The notes: generated by a model from the sequence alone, not told the origin. DNA of 64,000 bases from JBHEMK01 sp046262635 (GCA_046262635.1 JBHEMK010000067.1:1-64000), one strand, 5' to 3'. Shown: positions 17,842 to 27,063, counted from the first letter of the stretch. Made by a program: numbers and translations.

Positions 17842-19556
17842 GTCGAGACCACCTCGCTCTCGCCCGGATACTCGACCAGGTCGAGCGCAGCGGCGCCCGC
17901 GGGAATCATCGGGAAGCAGTGCTCATGGGCATCGACGCGGCAGTCGACGACGGCGGTCCGGCCGCACCCGATCGCCTCACCGAGCGTCTCCTCGAGGTCG
18001 TCCTCCCGGTCGACGACGAAGCCGCGCGCACCGTAGGCCTCGGCGAGGGCGGCGTAGTCCGGCAGGTGGTGCGTGAGCTCGATCTGGGAAAAGCGCTCCT
18101 CGAAGAACATGTCCTGCCACTGACGAACCATACCGAGGTGGCCGTTGTTGACGATCACGACGACGATGGGGAGGTGCTCGAGCACCGAGGTCGCGAGCTC
18201 CTGCTGGGTCATCTGGAAGCAGCCGTCGCCGTCGACGCAGATCACCGTCGCGTCGGGGCGGGCAGCCTTGGCGCCGATCGCGGCCGGGAGGCCGTAGCCC
18301 ATGGTCCCGAGGCCGCCCGAGGTGATGAACGAGCGCGGCCGGTCGCAGAGCAGGTACTGCATCGCCCACATCTGGTGCTGGCCGACCCCGGTCGTCCAGA
18401 TCACGTCGTCTCGGCCGGCGGTCAGCGCCTGCAGCGTCTCCAGCACCGGCTGCGGCTTCATCGGGCCGCCGCCACCGCCGTAGCGCAGCGGGAACTCCTC
18501 GCGCCACCGGCGGATCTGGGCGAGCCATGGCTCGGTGGCGTCCGGCCGGTGCACCTCGCGGAGCTCGCGGGCGAGGTCGGCCAGCACGGGCTTCAGCGGC
18601 CCGACGACGGGAACGTCCGCGTGGCGGAGTTTGTCGATCTCGGCGGAGTCGACATCGAGGTGGATCACCGTCGCGCCAGCCGCGAAGGACGCGAGCTTAC
18701 CCGTGACCCGGTCGTCGAAGCGTGCGCCGACGGCCACGAGCACGTCACACTTGTTGATCGCGTAGTTCGACCACTTCGGGCCGTGCATCCCCGGCCAGCC
18801 GAAGTGCAGCTCGTGCGTCTCGGGGAAGCCGCTCTTGGCCATCAGGGTCGTCACCACGGGCAGGCGCCCGCTCTCGGCGAGCTCGAGTAGCTCGGGACAC
18901 GCATCGGCGTTCAGCACACCGCCGCCGACGTAGAGAACCGGGCGCTCGGCCGAGGCGATCCGCTTCGCCGCCTCGCGGATCTGGCGGGGGTGCCCTCGCC
19001 GCGGCGGTCGCCAGCCGGGCAGGTCGACGGTGTCCGGATACCCGAAATCGAGCTCGGCCTCCTGCACGTCGCGCGGGATGTCGACGAGGACCGGTCCGCA
19101 ACGGCCGGTGCTCGCAACGTGGAAGGCGGCCTTCATGATGTGGGGCAGGTCGGCGACGTCCTTCACGAGCCACGAGTGCTTGACGACCGGGATGGTGATC
19201 CCGGTGATGTCGCACTCCTGGAACGCATCCGTGCCGATCAGGTGCGAGCGAACCTGGCCGGTGATGCAGACGAGCGGCGTCGAATCCATCCACGCGTCGG
19301 CGATCGGGGTGACGAGGTTCGTCGCTCCGGGGCCGGAGGTGGCGAGCGCGACCCCGATGTTGCCGGAGGCGCGCGCGTAGCCCTCGGCCATGTGGCCGGC
19401 TCCCTGCTCGTGGCGGGCGAGCACGTGCCGGACGGTCGTGCCGCGGGCGAAGGCGTCGTAGGTCGGCAGGATCGCCCCGCCCGGAAGACCGAAGACGACG
19501 TCGACGTCCTCCGCCTCGAGCGAGCGAAGGACGGCGTCGGCCCCGTTCATCCTCAT
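17838..19556 (-). CDS. ilvB: Acetolactate synthase large (catalytic) subunit
   Basis: IlvB, 572 aa, a ThDP- and FAD-dependent enzyme condensing pyruvate to acetolactate or with 2-ketobutyrate to acetohydroxybutyrate. The catalytic Glu lies in ARHEQGAGHMAEGYARASG, SGPGATNL follows, and the ThDP-Mg motif runs GDGCFQMTQQELATS to IVNN near residue 460. The FAD domain is in the middle (VGARFDDRVTG). The ATG at 19556 overlaps the TGA of the leuB-like gene. Confidence 0.95.
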   Translation of the reverse strand: MRMNGADAVLRSLEAEDVDVVFGLPGGAILPTYDAFARGTTVRHVLARHEQGAGHMAEGYARASGNIGVALATSGPGATNLVTPIADAWMDSTPLVCITGQVRSHLIGTDAFQECDITGITIPVVKHSWLVKDVADLPHIMKAAFHVASTGRCGPVLVDIPRDVQEAELDFGYPDTVDLPGWRPPRRGHPRQIREAAKRIASAERPVLYVGGGVLNADACPELLELAESGRLPVVTTLMAKSGFPETHELHFGWPGMHGPKWSNYAINKCDVLVAVGARFDDRVTGKLASFAAGATVIHLDVDSAEIDKLRHADVPVVGPLKPVLADLARELREVHRPDATEPWLAQIRRWREEFPLRYGGGGGPMKPQPVLETLQALTAGRDDVIWTTGVGQHQMWAMQYLLCDRPRSFITSGGLGTMGYGLPAAIGAKAARPDATVICVDGDGCFQMTQQELATSVLEHLPIVVVIVNNGHLGMVRQWQDMFFEERFSQIELTHHLPDYAALAEAYGARGFVVDREDDLEETLGEAIGCGRTAVVDCRVDAHEHCFPMIPAGAAALDLVEYPGESEVVST

Positions 19557-20449
19557 ACGGCCTCCCGGTGGAACTCGGCGTTCGACCAGGCGAGCGGAAG
19601 CTGCGCCAGCACCGTGTCGGCGTGACCTCGGGTCGACGGCGGTTTCGCGCGCGCGTGCACTTGGCCGACCGCCGAGGAGAGCGTCGCGGCGGCGCGGCGC
19701 TCGCCGAGCCCCTCGCCGACCATCAGCGCGGCCGCAAGCAGCATCGAGCTCGGGTCGGCGACGCCCTGGCCGGCGATGTCGTCGGCGGCTCCGTGCGTTG
19801 CGCCGAAGACGCTCGGGCCGCCCGGGGCCAGGCGGCCCCACGCGGCGGTCCGGTTCTGCGCGAGGCAGGCGGCCAGGTCGCCCGCGGTCGTCGCCAGCTC
19901 GGGCGAAACGACGAGGACGTCGAATCGATGCGGCGCGAAGACGAGCGCACGCACCGCCTCGGCGGTTCGGAGCCGCTCCACGTCGAGCCCGTCGTGACGC
20001 GCCTCGAGCGCCGCCGCGCGGCCGTTGTCGACGTCCACGAGCGAGATCCGCGCGCGGCTCTCCCGCGCGAGGTCGAAGCTCCGCTCCAGCGTCCAGTCCC
20101 AGGCGTCGGCCCTGAGCGGTGCTACCACCGAGAGCTCCGCGGACCGGTCGAAGCGAACGCGGACGATGGAGGCGCGAAGGTCGAGCTCCTCCTCGAGCGT
20201 CTCGAGCTGGGCGCCGTCCTCCGAGGCGACGAGCACTGCGTCGGCGCCGAGGACCGCTCGCCGGGACGAGCTGGGGAACGGGTGGCCGAACCGCATGATT
20301 GCGTCGGCACCGAACGGTACGTGCAGCTCGTCGACGGCGAAGCCGTGCAGCCGCGAGGCGGCGCCGACTGCCCGGCTCGCCTGAGCCATCACCTCCGGGC
20401 CGATGCCGTGCCGGGAGAGGCAGGCGACGGTGTAAACGGTGCGTCTCAC
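19553..20449 (-). CDS. Degenerate isopropylmalate/isocitrate dehydrogenase-like protein (possible pseudoenzyme)
   Basis: 298 aa, clearly LeuB-related: VACLSRHGIGPEVMAQASRA at the N-terminus and HGAADDIAGQGVADPSSMLL near the C-terminus, the NAD-loop counterpart. It is about 30-50 residues shorter than LeuB. The segment with the substrate Arg and Tyr (RELVGGLYFG in LeuB) is missing. The catalytic Lys of VDKANVL is replaced (VDVDNGR), and the TFGDILSD acids are largely lost (ATTAGDLAA). It lies between leuA and ilvB with GTGA and ATGA overlaps, so it is translated with them. It may be a non-catalytic regulatory partner, like the non-catalytic subunits of NAD-isocitrate dehydrogenase, or an enzyme of changed function. 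Confidence 0.7.
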   Translation of the reverse strand: MRRTVYTVACLSRHGIGPEVMAQASRAVGAASRLHGFAVDELHVPFGADAIMRFGHPFPSSSRRAVLGADAVLVASEDGAQLETLEEELDLRASIVRVRFDRSAELSVVAPLRADAWDWTLERSFDLARESRARISLVDVDNGRAAALEARHDGLDVERLRTAEAVRALVFAPHRFDVLVVSPELATTAGDLAACLAQNRTAAWGRLAPGGPSVFGATHGAADDIAGQGVADPSSMLLAAALMVGEGLGERRAAATLSSAVGQVHARAKPPSTRGHADTVLAQLPLAWSNAEFHREAV

Positions 20450-21591
20450 GCGGTCACCTCGGCGAAGAGCTCGTGCAGGCCAATGGGGCGACCCGTGTCG
20501 GCCAGCGCCTTGAACCGGCGAAACGCCGCCGTCAGCTCCTCGTGGCTGAGCTCGATTCCGGCCTCGTTGCAGGCGCGGGCGAACGCGTGCCGGCCAGAGT
20601 GCTTGCCGAGCGGCAGCGTCATCGTGACACCGAGCTCCCCGGGATCCATGATCTGGTACGTCGAGAGATCCTTGAGCAGCCCGTCCTGGTGGATGCCGGC
20701 CTCGTGCGCGAAGGCGTTGGCGCCGACGATCGCTTTGTTGCGCGGCACGGCGTAGCCGCTCAGCCGCTCGACGATCCGCGAGGCTGCGCCGATCTGCGAC
20801 GCGTCGATCCCCGTCTCGGCGCGCAGGGCCGTGCGCCGCACCCGAAGCGCCATCACGATCTCCTCGAGCGCGGCGTTGCCCGCCCGCTCGCCGATGCCGT
20901 TGATCGTGCACTCGATCTGACCGACGCCCGCCTCGATCGCCGCGAGCGAGTTCGCAACCGCGAGACCGAGGTCGTCGTGGCAGTGCGCCGAGAGCGTCAC
21001 ACCGGCGAGCTCGGGGCAGAGCCGGCGGACCTCGTTGAGGAAGCCGACGTACTCCACCGGCAGCGCGTAGCCGACCGTGTCGGGCAGATTGACCACCGTT
21101 GCGCCCGCCCGGACGGCTGCACGGCAAACCCTCGCGACGAAGGCCGGATCGGAGCGGGTGGCGTCCTCGCACGAGAACTCGACTTCAGCCACGCGCGCCA
21201 CCGCGGCGGCGACCGAGCGGGAGGCTTGCTCCACCACCTCGTCGGGCTCGAGCTGCAGCTTCTTCTCCATGTGCACCGGGCTCGTTGCGATGAAGAGGTG
21301 GATCCGCGACCGGTGGGCGTCGGCCAGCGCCTCGGCTCCGGCGGCGATGTCTTCCGGCCGCGTTCGGCAGAGGCTGGCGACGGTCGCGCGCCCGGCGGTG
21401 CGTGCGACGGCTCGCACGCCCTCGAAGTCGCCGGGCGAGGACACGGCGAATCCGGCCTCGATCACGTCGACTCCGAGACGCTCGAGCTGCTCCGCGATCT
21501 CGGCCTTCTCGTGCGGGAGCAGCGCGATTCCCGGCGATTGCTCGCCGTCGCGAAGCGTCGTATCGAAGATGGCGATCCTGCGCGAACTCAC
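20446..21591 (-). CDS. leuA: 2-isopropylmalate synthase, short form lacking the regulatory domain
   Basis: 381 aa. The HMGL-like TIM-barrel motifs are present: DTTLRDGEQSPGI (metal Asp), HCHDDLGLAVANSLAAI (metal His pair), NGIGERAGNAALEEIVMAL and AFAHEAGIHQDG. The roughly 120-residue C-terminal LeuA allosteric domain is absent, so it is the size of homocitrate- and AksA-like enzymes. Operon context with ilv genes supports isopropylmalate synthase; a homocitrate- or citramalate-type role cannot be excluded. GTG 21591 is set by AAGGAGGA at 21605-21598. Without the Leu-binding domain, control may rest on the upstream leader peptide. Confidence 0.85.
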   Translation of the reverse strand: MSSRRIAIFDTTLRDGEQSPGIALLPHEKAEIAEQLERLGVDVIEAGFAVSSPGDFEGVRAVARTAGRATVASLCRTRPEDIAAGAEALADAHRSRIHLFIATSPVHMEKKLQLEPDEVVEQASRSVAAAVARVAEVEFSCEDATRSDPAFVARVCRAAVRAGATVVNLPDTVGYALPVEYVGFLNEVRRLCPELAGVTLSAHCHDDLGLAVANSLAAIEAGVGQIECTINGIGERAGNAALEEIVMALRVRRTALRAETGIDASQIGAASRIVERLSGYAVPRNKAIVGANAFAHEAGIHQDGLLKDLSTYQIMDPGELGVTMTLPLGKHSGRHAFARACNEAGIELSHEELTAAFRRFKALADTGRPIGLHELFAEVTA

Positions 21592-21670
21592 TGAATCCTC
21601 CTTGCGTCCCGAGTGCGGGCGGACGGGTGGCGGCGACGGTGGGGTGTGCGCCTTTCAGCGCGTGTTCGCG

Positions 21671-21690
21671 TCTCCCCCTAGCGGGGGAGA
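21671..21690 (-). promoter_or_regulatory. leuA leader hairpin overlapping the leader stop codon
   Basis: A perfect 8-bp stem, UCUCCCCC-GCUA-GGGGGAGA in RNA, whose loop and 3' arm begin at the CGC-UAG end of the leader ORF. A second perfect 7-bp hairpin (CCCGGAC 21714-21720 with GTCCGGG 21727-21733) lies inside the leader ORF and exposes CUCC, which could pair with the leuA Shine-Dalgarno GGAGG. A ribosome stalled on the Ile/Leu codons at 21687-21710 would affect both. No U-tract is seen. Confidence 0.55.
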
Positions 21691-21767
21691 ATCGAGAGGA
21701 TAAGCGCGATCGACCCGGACACGGAGGTCCGGGCGGAGAGCGAGCCGCGGTTCGAGCCTGTCCTCAT
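21678..21767 (-). CDS. Ile/Leu-rich leader peptide of the leuA-ilvBNC-hom-thrCB-ilvD operon
   Basis: A 29-codon ORF ending SGSIALILSILPR then TAG. Six of the eight residues IALILSIL are Ile or Leu, including the rare codons CTT and ATT, placed just before the stop, the classic arrangement for branched-chain amino acid attenuation. The ATG is 9 nt from the -10 box, pointing to a leaderless mRNA. The operon encodes Leu, Ile, Val and Thr enzymes. Role inferred from position and composition. Confidence 0.68.
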   Translation of the reverse strand: MRTGSNRGSLSARTSVSGSIALILSILPR

Positions 21768-21776
21768 CGTGCCGCC

Positions 21777-21805
21777 AGTGTGGCTGAGGGCTTGCACCTT
21801 GTCAA
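21777..21805 (-). promoter_or_regulatory. Promoter of the leuA operon leader
   Basis: A perfect TTGACA (21805-21800), a 17-bp spacer and CACACT (21782-21777) on the minus strand. The leader ATG begins 9 nt downstream of the -10 box. Confidence 0.6.
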
Positions 21806-21858
21806 GTCGCTGCCAACGCGACAGATGCCCGACGCCACCCGGGATCGGCCGGCCTCGT

Positions 21859-21888
21859 TTGACAGCGGCGGTCGTGGGGCGCGATAGT
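21859..21888 (+). promoter_or_regulatory. Promoter of the sugar ABC operon
   Basis: TTGACA (21859-21864), an 18-bp spacer and GATAGT (21883-21888). The ABC ATPase GTG is 7 nt downstream of the -10 box and lacks a Shine-Dalgarno, suggesting a leaderless mRNA. Confidence 0.55.
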
Positions 21889-21895
21889 CCCTGCG

Positions 21896-22650
<755 letters not shown>

Positions 22651-22654
<4 letters not shown>

Positions 22655-23646
22655 CACGGCCGACGATGACAGACGTCGCCGAGGTGGCCGGCGTCAGCCT
22701 GAAGACGGTCTCGCGGGTCGTGAACGGCGAGCCGCGCGTCACGCCCGCGACGGCCGAGCGGGTCCGGGGGGCGATCGCCCGGCTCGGCTACCGCCGCAAC
22801 GAGGCCGCGCGGTCGCTCCGGCAGGGCCGCGTCTCGCGCACGCTCGGGCTCGTGATCGAGGATGTCGCGAATCCGTTCTACTCGGCGATCACCCGAGGGG
22901 TCGAGGAGGAGACGCGGGCCCACGGCTTCCTCGTCATCGCGGGCTCCTCGGACGAGGATCCCGAGCGGGAGCGTGCGCTGCTCCAGCTCCTCTGCGAGCG
23001 CCGCGTCGACGGCCTGCTCGTCGTTCCGGCCGGGGGGGACCACCGCTACCTTCTGAGCGACCTCGAGCACGGTACTCCTGCCGTCTTCATCGACCGTCCA
23101 GCCGGCCGGATCGACGCCGACGTGATCCTGCTCGACAACGTCGGCGGCGCGCGGAGCGCGGTCGCGCACCTGCTCGCCCACGGGCACCGGCGGATCGCGA
23201 TCGTCGCTGACACGCCGACGATCGCGACGGCGGAGGAGCGCTACCAGGGCTATCTCGAGGCTCTCGACGCGGTCGGGATCGCGACCGATCCGGGGCTCGT
23301 CCGCCTCGGCTCGCACGACAGCGAGGGCGCCGAGGCCGCAGTCCTCGAGCTGCTCGACCTGCCGGAGCCTCCGACTGCGATCTTCACCGGCAACAATCGC
23401 GTCACCCTCGGCGCCCTCCGTGCGCTGGGCGGGGGCGTCGGCGTCGCCCTGGTCGGTTTCGACGACCTGGAGCTTGCCGAGTACGTGATGCCGCCGCTGA
23501 CGGTGATCTCCTACGACGCGTCCGAGCTCGGGCGCCGCGCCGCCCGCCTGCTCTGGCAGCGCCTCTCGGGTGACCGTCGGCCGCCGCAGCGCATCATCCT
23601 GCCCACGACGCTCGTTGCGCGCGGCTCCGGAGAGATCGCCGCGTGA
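22651..23646 (+). CDS. LacI-family transcriptional regulator
   Basis: 331 aa. The N-terminal LacI helix-turn-helix (TMTDVAEVAGVSLKTVSRVV then NGEPRVTPATAERV) is followed by a periplasmic-binding-like effector domain (TLGLVIEDVANPFYSAITRG, DGLLVVPAG, GFDDLELAEYVMPPLTVISY). It probably represses the operon in which it sits, sensing a sugar or sugar phosphate. It starts with GTG overlapping the ATPase stop, so it is co-expressed with its target. Confidence 0.85.
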
Positions 23647-24644
23647 TCCCCCTGCGCTTGCCGCCGAACCAGCTTCAGCGCTTCTACCGCGGTGGTGAGG
23701 CGATCGCCCGGTTCCGCGGGACCGAGCCGGTCGGCGAGTACGCGCCGGAGGACTGGGTCGGATCGACGACCACGAGCTTCGGCGAGCCCGAGGCCGGGTT
23801 GTCCCGCCTCGAGGACGGCGTCACGGTGAGGGCTGCGGTCGCCGCCGGCCCGGAGGAGCTGCTCGGGCCCGGGCGAACGGAGACCGGGCTGCTCGTGAAG
23901 CTGCTTGATGCAGGCGAGCGCCTGCCCGTGCACTGCCACCCGGACCGCTCCTTTGCCGCACGACACCTCGGCTCGAGCCACGGCAAGACGGAAGCCTGGG
24001 TGATCGTCGAGGCTCGGGGCAAGCGGCCGGTCGTCGCGCTCGGCTTCAGCCGGCCGGTGGACGCGGGCACGCTCGCCGGGTGGGTCGAGCGGCAGGACGT
24101 GGAGGCCCTGCTCGGCTCGCTGAACGAGCTGCCCGTGGCCGCGGGCGACGCCATCTTCGTCCCGGCGGGGGTGCCGCATGCGATCGGCGAGGGAATCCTG
24201 CTCGTCGAGCTGCAGGAGCCGTCCGACCTGTCCGTCTTGCTCGAGTGGGAGGGATTTGCGGTCGACGGGCGAGCGGCGGGCCACCTCGGGCTCGGCTTCG
24301 AGACCGCGCTCGCGGCCGTCGACCGGTCGGCGTGGACCTGCGAGCGGCTCACCCCGCTGCTCCGCTCGACTGCGGGCGGTGGCGAGCGGATTCCGCTGCT
24401 GCCGCCCGCGGCAGCGCCGTTCTTCGGGGGTGAGCGGCTCCGGCCGGCGCCCCGGCTCGAGCTCGAGCCGTCGTTCTCGATCGTCGTCGTGCTCTCGGGC
24501 TCGGGGCGCATCGATTGCGCTGACGGCGGGCTCGACCTCGCTGGCGGGCAGACCCTGCTCGTTCCTTACGGGGCCGGGCGGTGCACGCTCACCGGCGCAC
24601 TGGACGCGATCCGCTGCCTGCCGCCCGACCGAGCCGGTGGCTGA
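23643..24644 (+). CDS. manA: Mannose-6-phosphate isomerase (class I type)
   Basis: 333 aa, interconverting mannose-6-phosphate and fructose-6-phosphate with zinc. The metal-binding motif LPVHCHPDRSFA near residue 100 and the cupin ligand motif VPAGVPHAIGEGILLVELQE near residue 178 are present; the gene ends in a second cupin (LAGGQTLLVPYGAG). Its place inside the transporter operon suggests the imported sugar enters metabolism through this step, for example mannose or a mannose-containing compound. It overlaps the flanking genes. Confidence 0.8.
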   Translation: MIPLRLPPNQLQRFYRGGEAIARFRGTEPVGEYAPEDWVGSTTTSFGEPEAGLSRLEDGVTVRAAVAAGPEELLGPGRTETGLLVKLLDAGERLPVHCHPDRSFAARHLGSSHGKTEAWVIVEARGKRPVVALGFSRPVDAGTLAGWVERQDVEALLGSLNELPVAAGDAIFVPAGVPHAIGEGILLVELQEPSDLSVLLEWEGFAVDGRAAGHLGLGFETALAAVDRSAWTCERLTPLLRSTAGGGERIPLLPPAAAPFFGGERLRPAPRLELEPSFSIVVVLSGSGRIDCADGGLDLAGGQTLLVPYGAGRCTLTGALDAIRCLPPDRAGG

Positions 24645-25686
24645 GACTCCGACGGGCCTCGGCACCCCCCAGCCGCAGGAGCGTGCGGCCCGGCTCGCGT
24701 TCCTCGTTCTGACCCGGTTCTGGATCCTCTTCTTTCTGATCGGTCTCATCCTCTACTTCTCGGTCGCAACGCCCGGCCACGCCTTCTTCCAGGCGGCGAA
24801 CTTCAAGAACATCGCGCTCGATACCTCCGAGGTGATCCTGCTCGCGATCGGGGAGACGTTCATCATCGTCACCGCGGGTATCGATCTTTCCGTCGGGGGC
24901 ATCCTCGTCTTCTCCGGCGTCGCGGGTGGCCTCGTGATGCTGAAGCTCTCGGGGACCCACGCCCAGACGTCGAACCTCCAGTACCCGCACGACGTGCGTG
25001 GGATCCTGATCGGCGGCCTCGTGACGTTGCTTGCCGGCTCGGGCTGGGGCTTCCTCAACGGCGTCCTCGTGACGCGGCTGAAGCTGCCCCCGTTCATCGT
25101 CACCCTGGGCACGCTCGGGATGGCCTTCGGGGCCGCCGACCTGCTGACCGGCGGCACGAACCTCTCGTCGGTGCCGACGCGGTTCCAGGATCGCTTCGGA
25201 AACGGCACCGTCCTCGGGATCTACGTGCCCGTACTGCTCGCGGCCTTCATCGTCCTCGTCGCCTATGTCACCCTCCGCCTGACCCGCTTCGGCCTGTATA
25301 CCGCGGCGATCGGCTCGAACGAGGACGGCGCGCGACGCGCCGGCGTCAACGTCGACTGGCACCTGATCAAGGTCTACACCCTTACCGGATTTCTCTGCGG
25401 CGTCGCCGGGCTGATCGACCTCGCCCGGTTTGGGACCGAGAACCTGTCGGCGCACAACACGGACAACCTGAACGCGATTGCGGCCGTCGTGATCGGGGGG
25501 ACAAGCCTCTTCGGGGGTGTCGGCACCATTCTCGGCACGGTCGTCGGCGCGTTCATCCCGACCGTCCTCCAGAACGGCTTCGTCATCAACGGGATCGATC
25601 CGTTCTGGCAGGAAGTCCTGGTCGGGGCAACCATCATCGTCGCCGTCTACATCGACCAGGTGCGTCGGCGGCGATGGAGCACGTAG
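24637..25686 (+). CDS. Sugar ABC transporter permease (RbsC/FrcC family)
   Basis: 349 aa with eight or more membrane segments (ILFFLIGLILYFSVATPGHA, the conserved GETFIIVTAGIDLSVGGILV, LLAGSGWGFLNGVLVTRL, PFIVTLGTLGMAFGAADLLT, VIGGTSLFGGVGTILGTVVG). This is the ribose/fructose-type permease core. GTG 24637 overlaps the manA stop. It forms the channel with the ATPase at 21896. Confidence 0.88.
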   Translation: MAETPTGLGTPQPQERAARLAFLVLTRFWILFFLIGLILYFSVATPGHAFFQAANFKNIALDTSEVILLAIGETFIIVTAGIDLSVGGILVFSGVAGGLVMLKLSGTHAQTSNLQYPHDVRGILIGGLVTLLAGSGWGFLNGVLVTRLKLPPFIVTLGTLGMAFGAADLLTGGTNLSSVPTRFQDRFGNGTVLGIYVPVLLAAFIVLVAYVTLRLTRFGLYTAAIGSNEDGARRAGVNVDWHLIKVYTLTGFLCGVAGLIDLARFGTENLSAHNTDNLNAIAAVVIGGTSLFGGVGTILGTVVGAFIPTVLQNGFVINGIDPFWQEVLVGATIIVAVYIDQVRRRRWST

Positions 25687-25706
25687 GAGACGAAAGGAGC
25701 AGAGCG

Positions 25707-26693
25707 ATGAGCAGAGGGCGCATACGGTTGGCGCTCGCGGGAGTCCTTCTGGCCACGGCCGCGATCGCGGCGGTCGGCGGGACGGCGAGCCAGAAGGCGA
25801 AGGCGGCCCCGAGGAAGACGCTGACCTTCTACCTGATCCCGGGCATCTCGACGGATGCCTTCTACACGACCATGCACAAGGGCGCGGCCGCCGAGGCGGC
25901 GAAGCTCGGCGTCAAGCTCGTCTTCCAGGGCGCGCCGAATGCCTTCAGCGCGCCGACGCAGATCCCGTTCCTGAACGGGGCGATCGCCCGCCATCCGGAC
26001 GCGATCCTGATCGCGCCCACTGACAAGACTGCGTTGATCGCACCGATCCAGAAGGCGATCTCGGCGGGGATTCCGGTCGCGACCGTGGATACGTTCATCA
26101 CGAAGCGGATCGCGTTCACGAACATCTCCTCCGACAACATCGCAGGCGGCAAGTCGGCGGCGGACGCGCTCGCGCGGGCGATCGGCAAGAAGGGCACGGT
26201 CGCCGGCATCAGCGTCCAACCGGGCATCTCGACGACCGACCAGCGCAAGCAGGGCTTCGAGCGGGAGCTGAAGAAGTATCCGAACATCAAGTACGTCGGG
26301 ACGCAGTTCGATAACGACGACCAGACCAAGGCGGCGCAGATCATGTCGGCCCTGCTGACCCGTTACCCGAACCTCTCCGGCGTCTTCGCGATGAACGTCA
26401 TCTCCGGCAACGGCGTGACGACGGCGACGAAGCAGGCCGGCAAGTCGGGCAAGGTCAAGCTCGTCGAGTTTGACGCGGAGCCGAACCAGGTCGGGGCTCT
26501 GAAGTCGGGCACGATCGACGCGCTCGTCGCCCAGGACCCGTTCGACATCGGGAAGCTGGGCGTCGACCTCGCCTACAAGTACGCCACGGGCAAGAGGGCC
26601 GGGATCAAAAAGCACTACGGCACGGGCTCCGCGATCATCACGAAGGCGAACGTCAGCGCGCCCGCGATCAAGAAGTTCCTCTACACGAAGTGA
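25707..26693 (+). CDS. Sugar ABC transporter substrate-binding protein
   Basis: 328 aa. A Sec-type signal (RIRLALAGVLLATAAIAAVG) leads into a type-1 periplasmic-binding fold (TDAFYTTMHKGAAAEAAKLG, HPDAILIAPTDKTALIAPIQ, GIPVATVDTFI, SGVFAMNVISGNGVTTATKQ). No lipobox Cys is visible, so anchoring is unclear. ATG 25707 is set by GAAAGGAGC. It is the last gene, followed by a strong terminator. Confidence 0.86.
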   Translation: MSRGRIRLALAGVLLATAAIAAVGGTASQKAKAAPRKTLTFYLIPGISTDAFYTTMHKGAAAEAAKLGVKLVFQGAPNAFSAPTQIPFLNGAIARHPDAILIAPTDKTALIAPIQKAISAGIPVATVDTFITKRIAFTNISSDNIAGGKSAADALARAIGKKGTVAGISVQPGISTTDQRKQGFERELKKYPNIKYVGTQFDNDDQTKAAQIMSALLTRYPNLSGVFAMNVISGNGVTTATKQAGKSGKVKLVEFDAEPNQVGALKSGTIDALVAQDPFDIGKLGVDLAYKYATGKRAGIKKHYGTGSAIITKANVSAPAIKKFLYTK

Positions 26694-26700
26694 CCCGACA

Positions 26701-26736
26701 GACCGAGGGGGTGGGCCCGGGCCCGCCCCCTCGGTC
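26701..26736 (+). terminator. Terminator hairpin of the sugar ABC operon
   Basis: 16-bp arms 26701-26716 and 26721-26736, complementary except for one G-U pair, with a 4-nt loop, 7 bp after the binding-protein stop. No U-tract follows, as is common in high-GC actinobacterial terminators. Confidence 0.8.
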
Positions 26737-26962
26737 CGAGCGATAACCCCCCTCGCCAGCGCCTGGGTCCGGTCCGACGACGGCCGAGGAGGTGCTGCGC
26801 GTCCGCGCAAGGCGGGCGCGGACCAGGGGTCGGCGCCGGATCCTCCCGGCCGCCGCGGCGCGAACGGGTGTCGACCGAGCGGTCGACCGCGCGGGCCGCG
26901 TCGGCCGGTGGCTCGACTCGCTTTAGAAAGGACAGATATCTTTCCCCAAGCCGGATCCGGCC

Positions 26963-26991
26963 TTGCTCCGTCCGGCCAGAGCCTCTATGCT
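26963..26991 (+). promoter_or_regulatory. Promoter of the gltB leader transcript
   Basis: TTGCTC (26963-26968), a 17-bp spacer and TATGCT (26986-26991). The leader GTG is 6 nt downstream. The preceding 226 bp after the terminator show no gene. Confidence 0.55.
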
Positions 26992-26997
26992 GAGGTG

Positions 26998-27063
26998 GTG
27001 GACTGCGTGCGCACAGCCCTGATTTCACCCTTGCTCGGCGTCGCGCGCGCGGACGCGCGCTAG
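26998..27063 (+). CDS. Leader ORF of gltB
   Basis: A 21-codon ORF beginning MDCVRTALISPLLG and ending RADAR with CGC TAG. It contains clustered codons rare for this genome (ACA, ATT, TCA, TTG) but no Glu or Gln codons, so the sensed signal is unclear. Its GTG follows the -10 box by 6 nt (leaderless) and its stop lies in the 5' arm of the hairpin, as in the pheA and threonine synthase leaders. Confidence 0.5.
   Translation: MDCVRTALISPLLGVARADAR

Noticed and set aside
26917..26945. GAAAG...CTTTC inverted repeat before gltB as a possible operator
   Set aside because: Only five paired bases with a 9-nt spacer and no second copy; weaker than the promoter and hairpin directly downstream.
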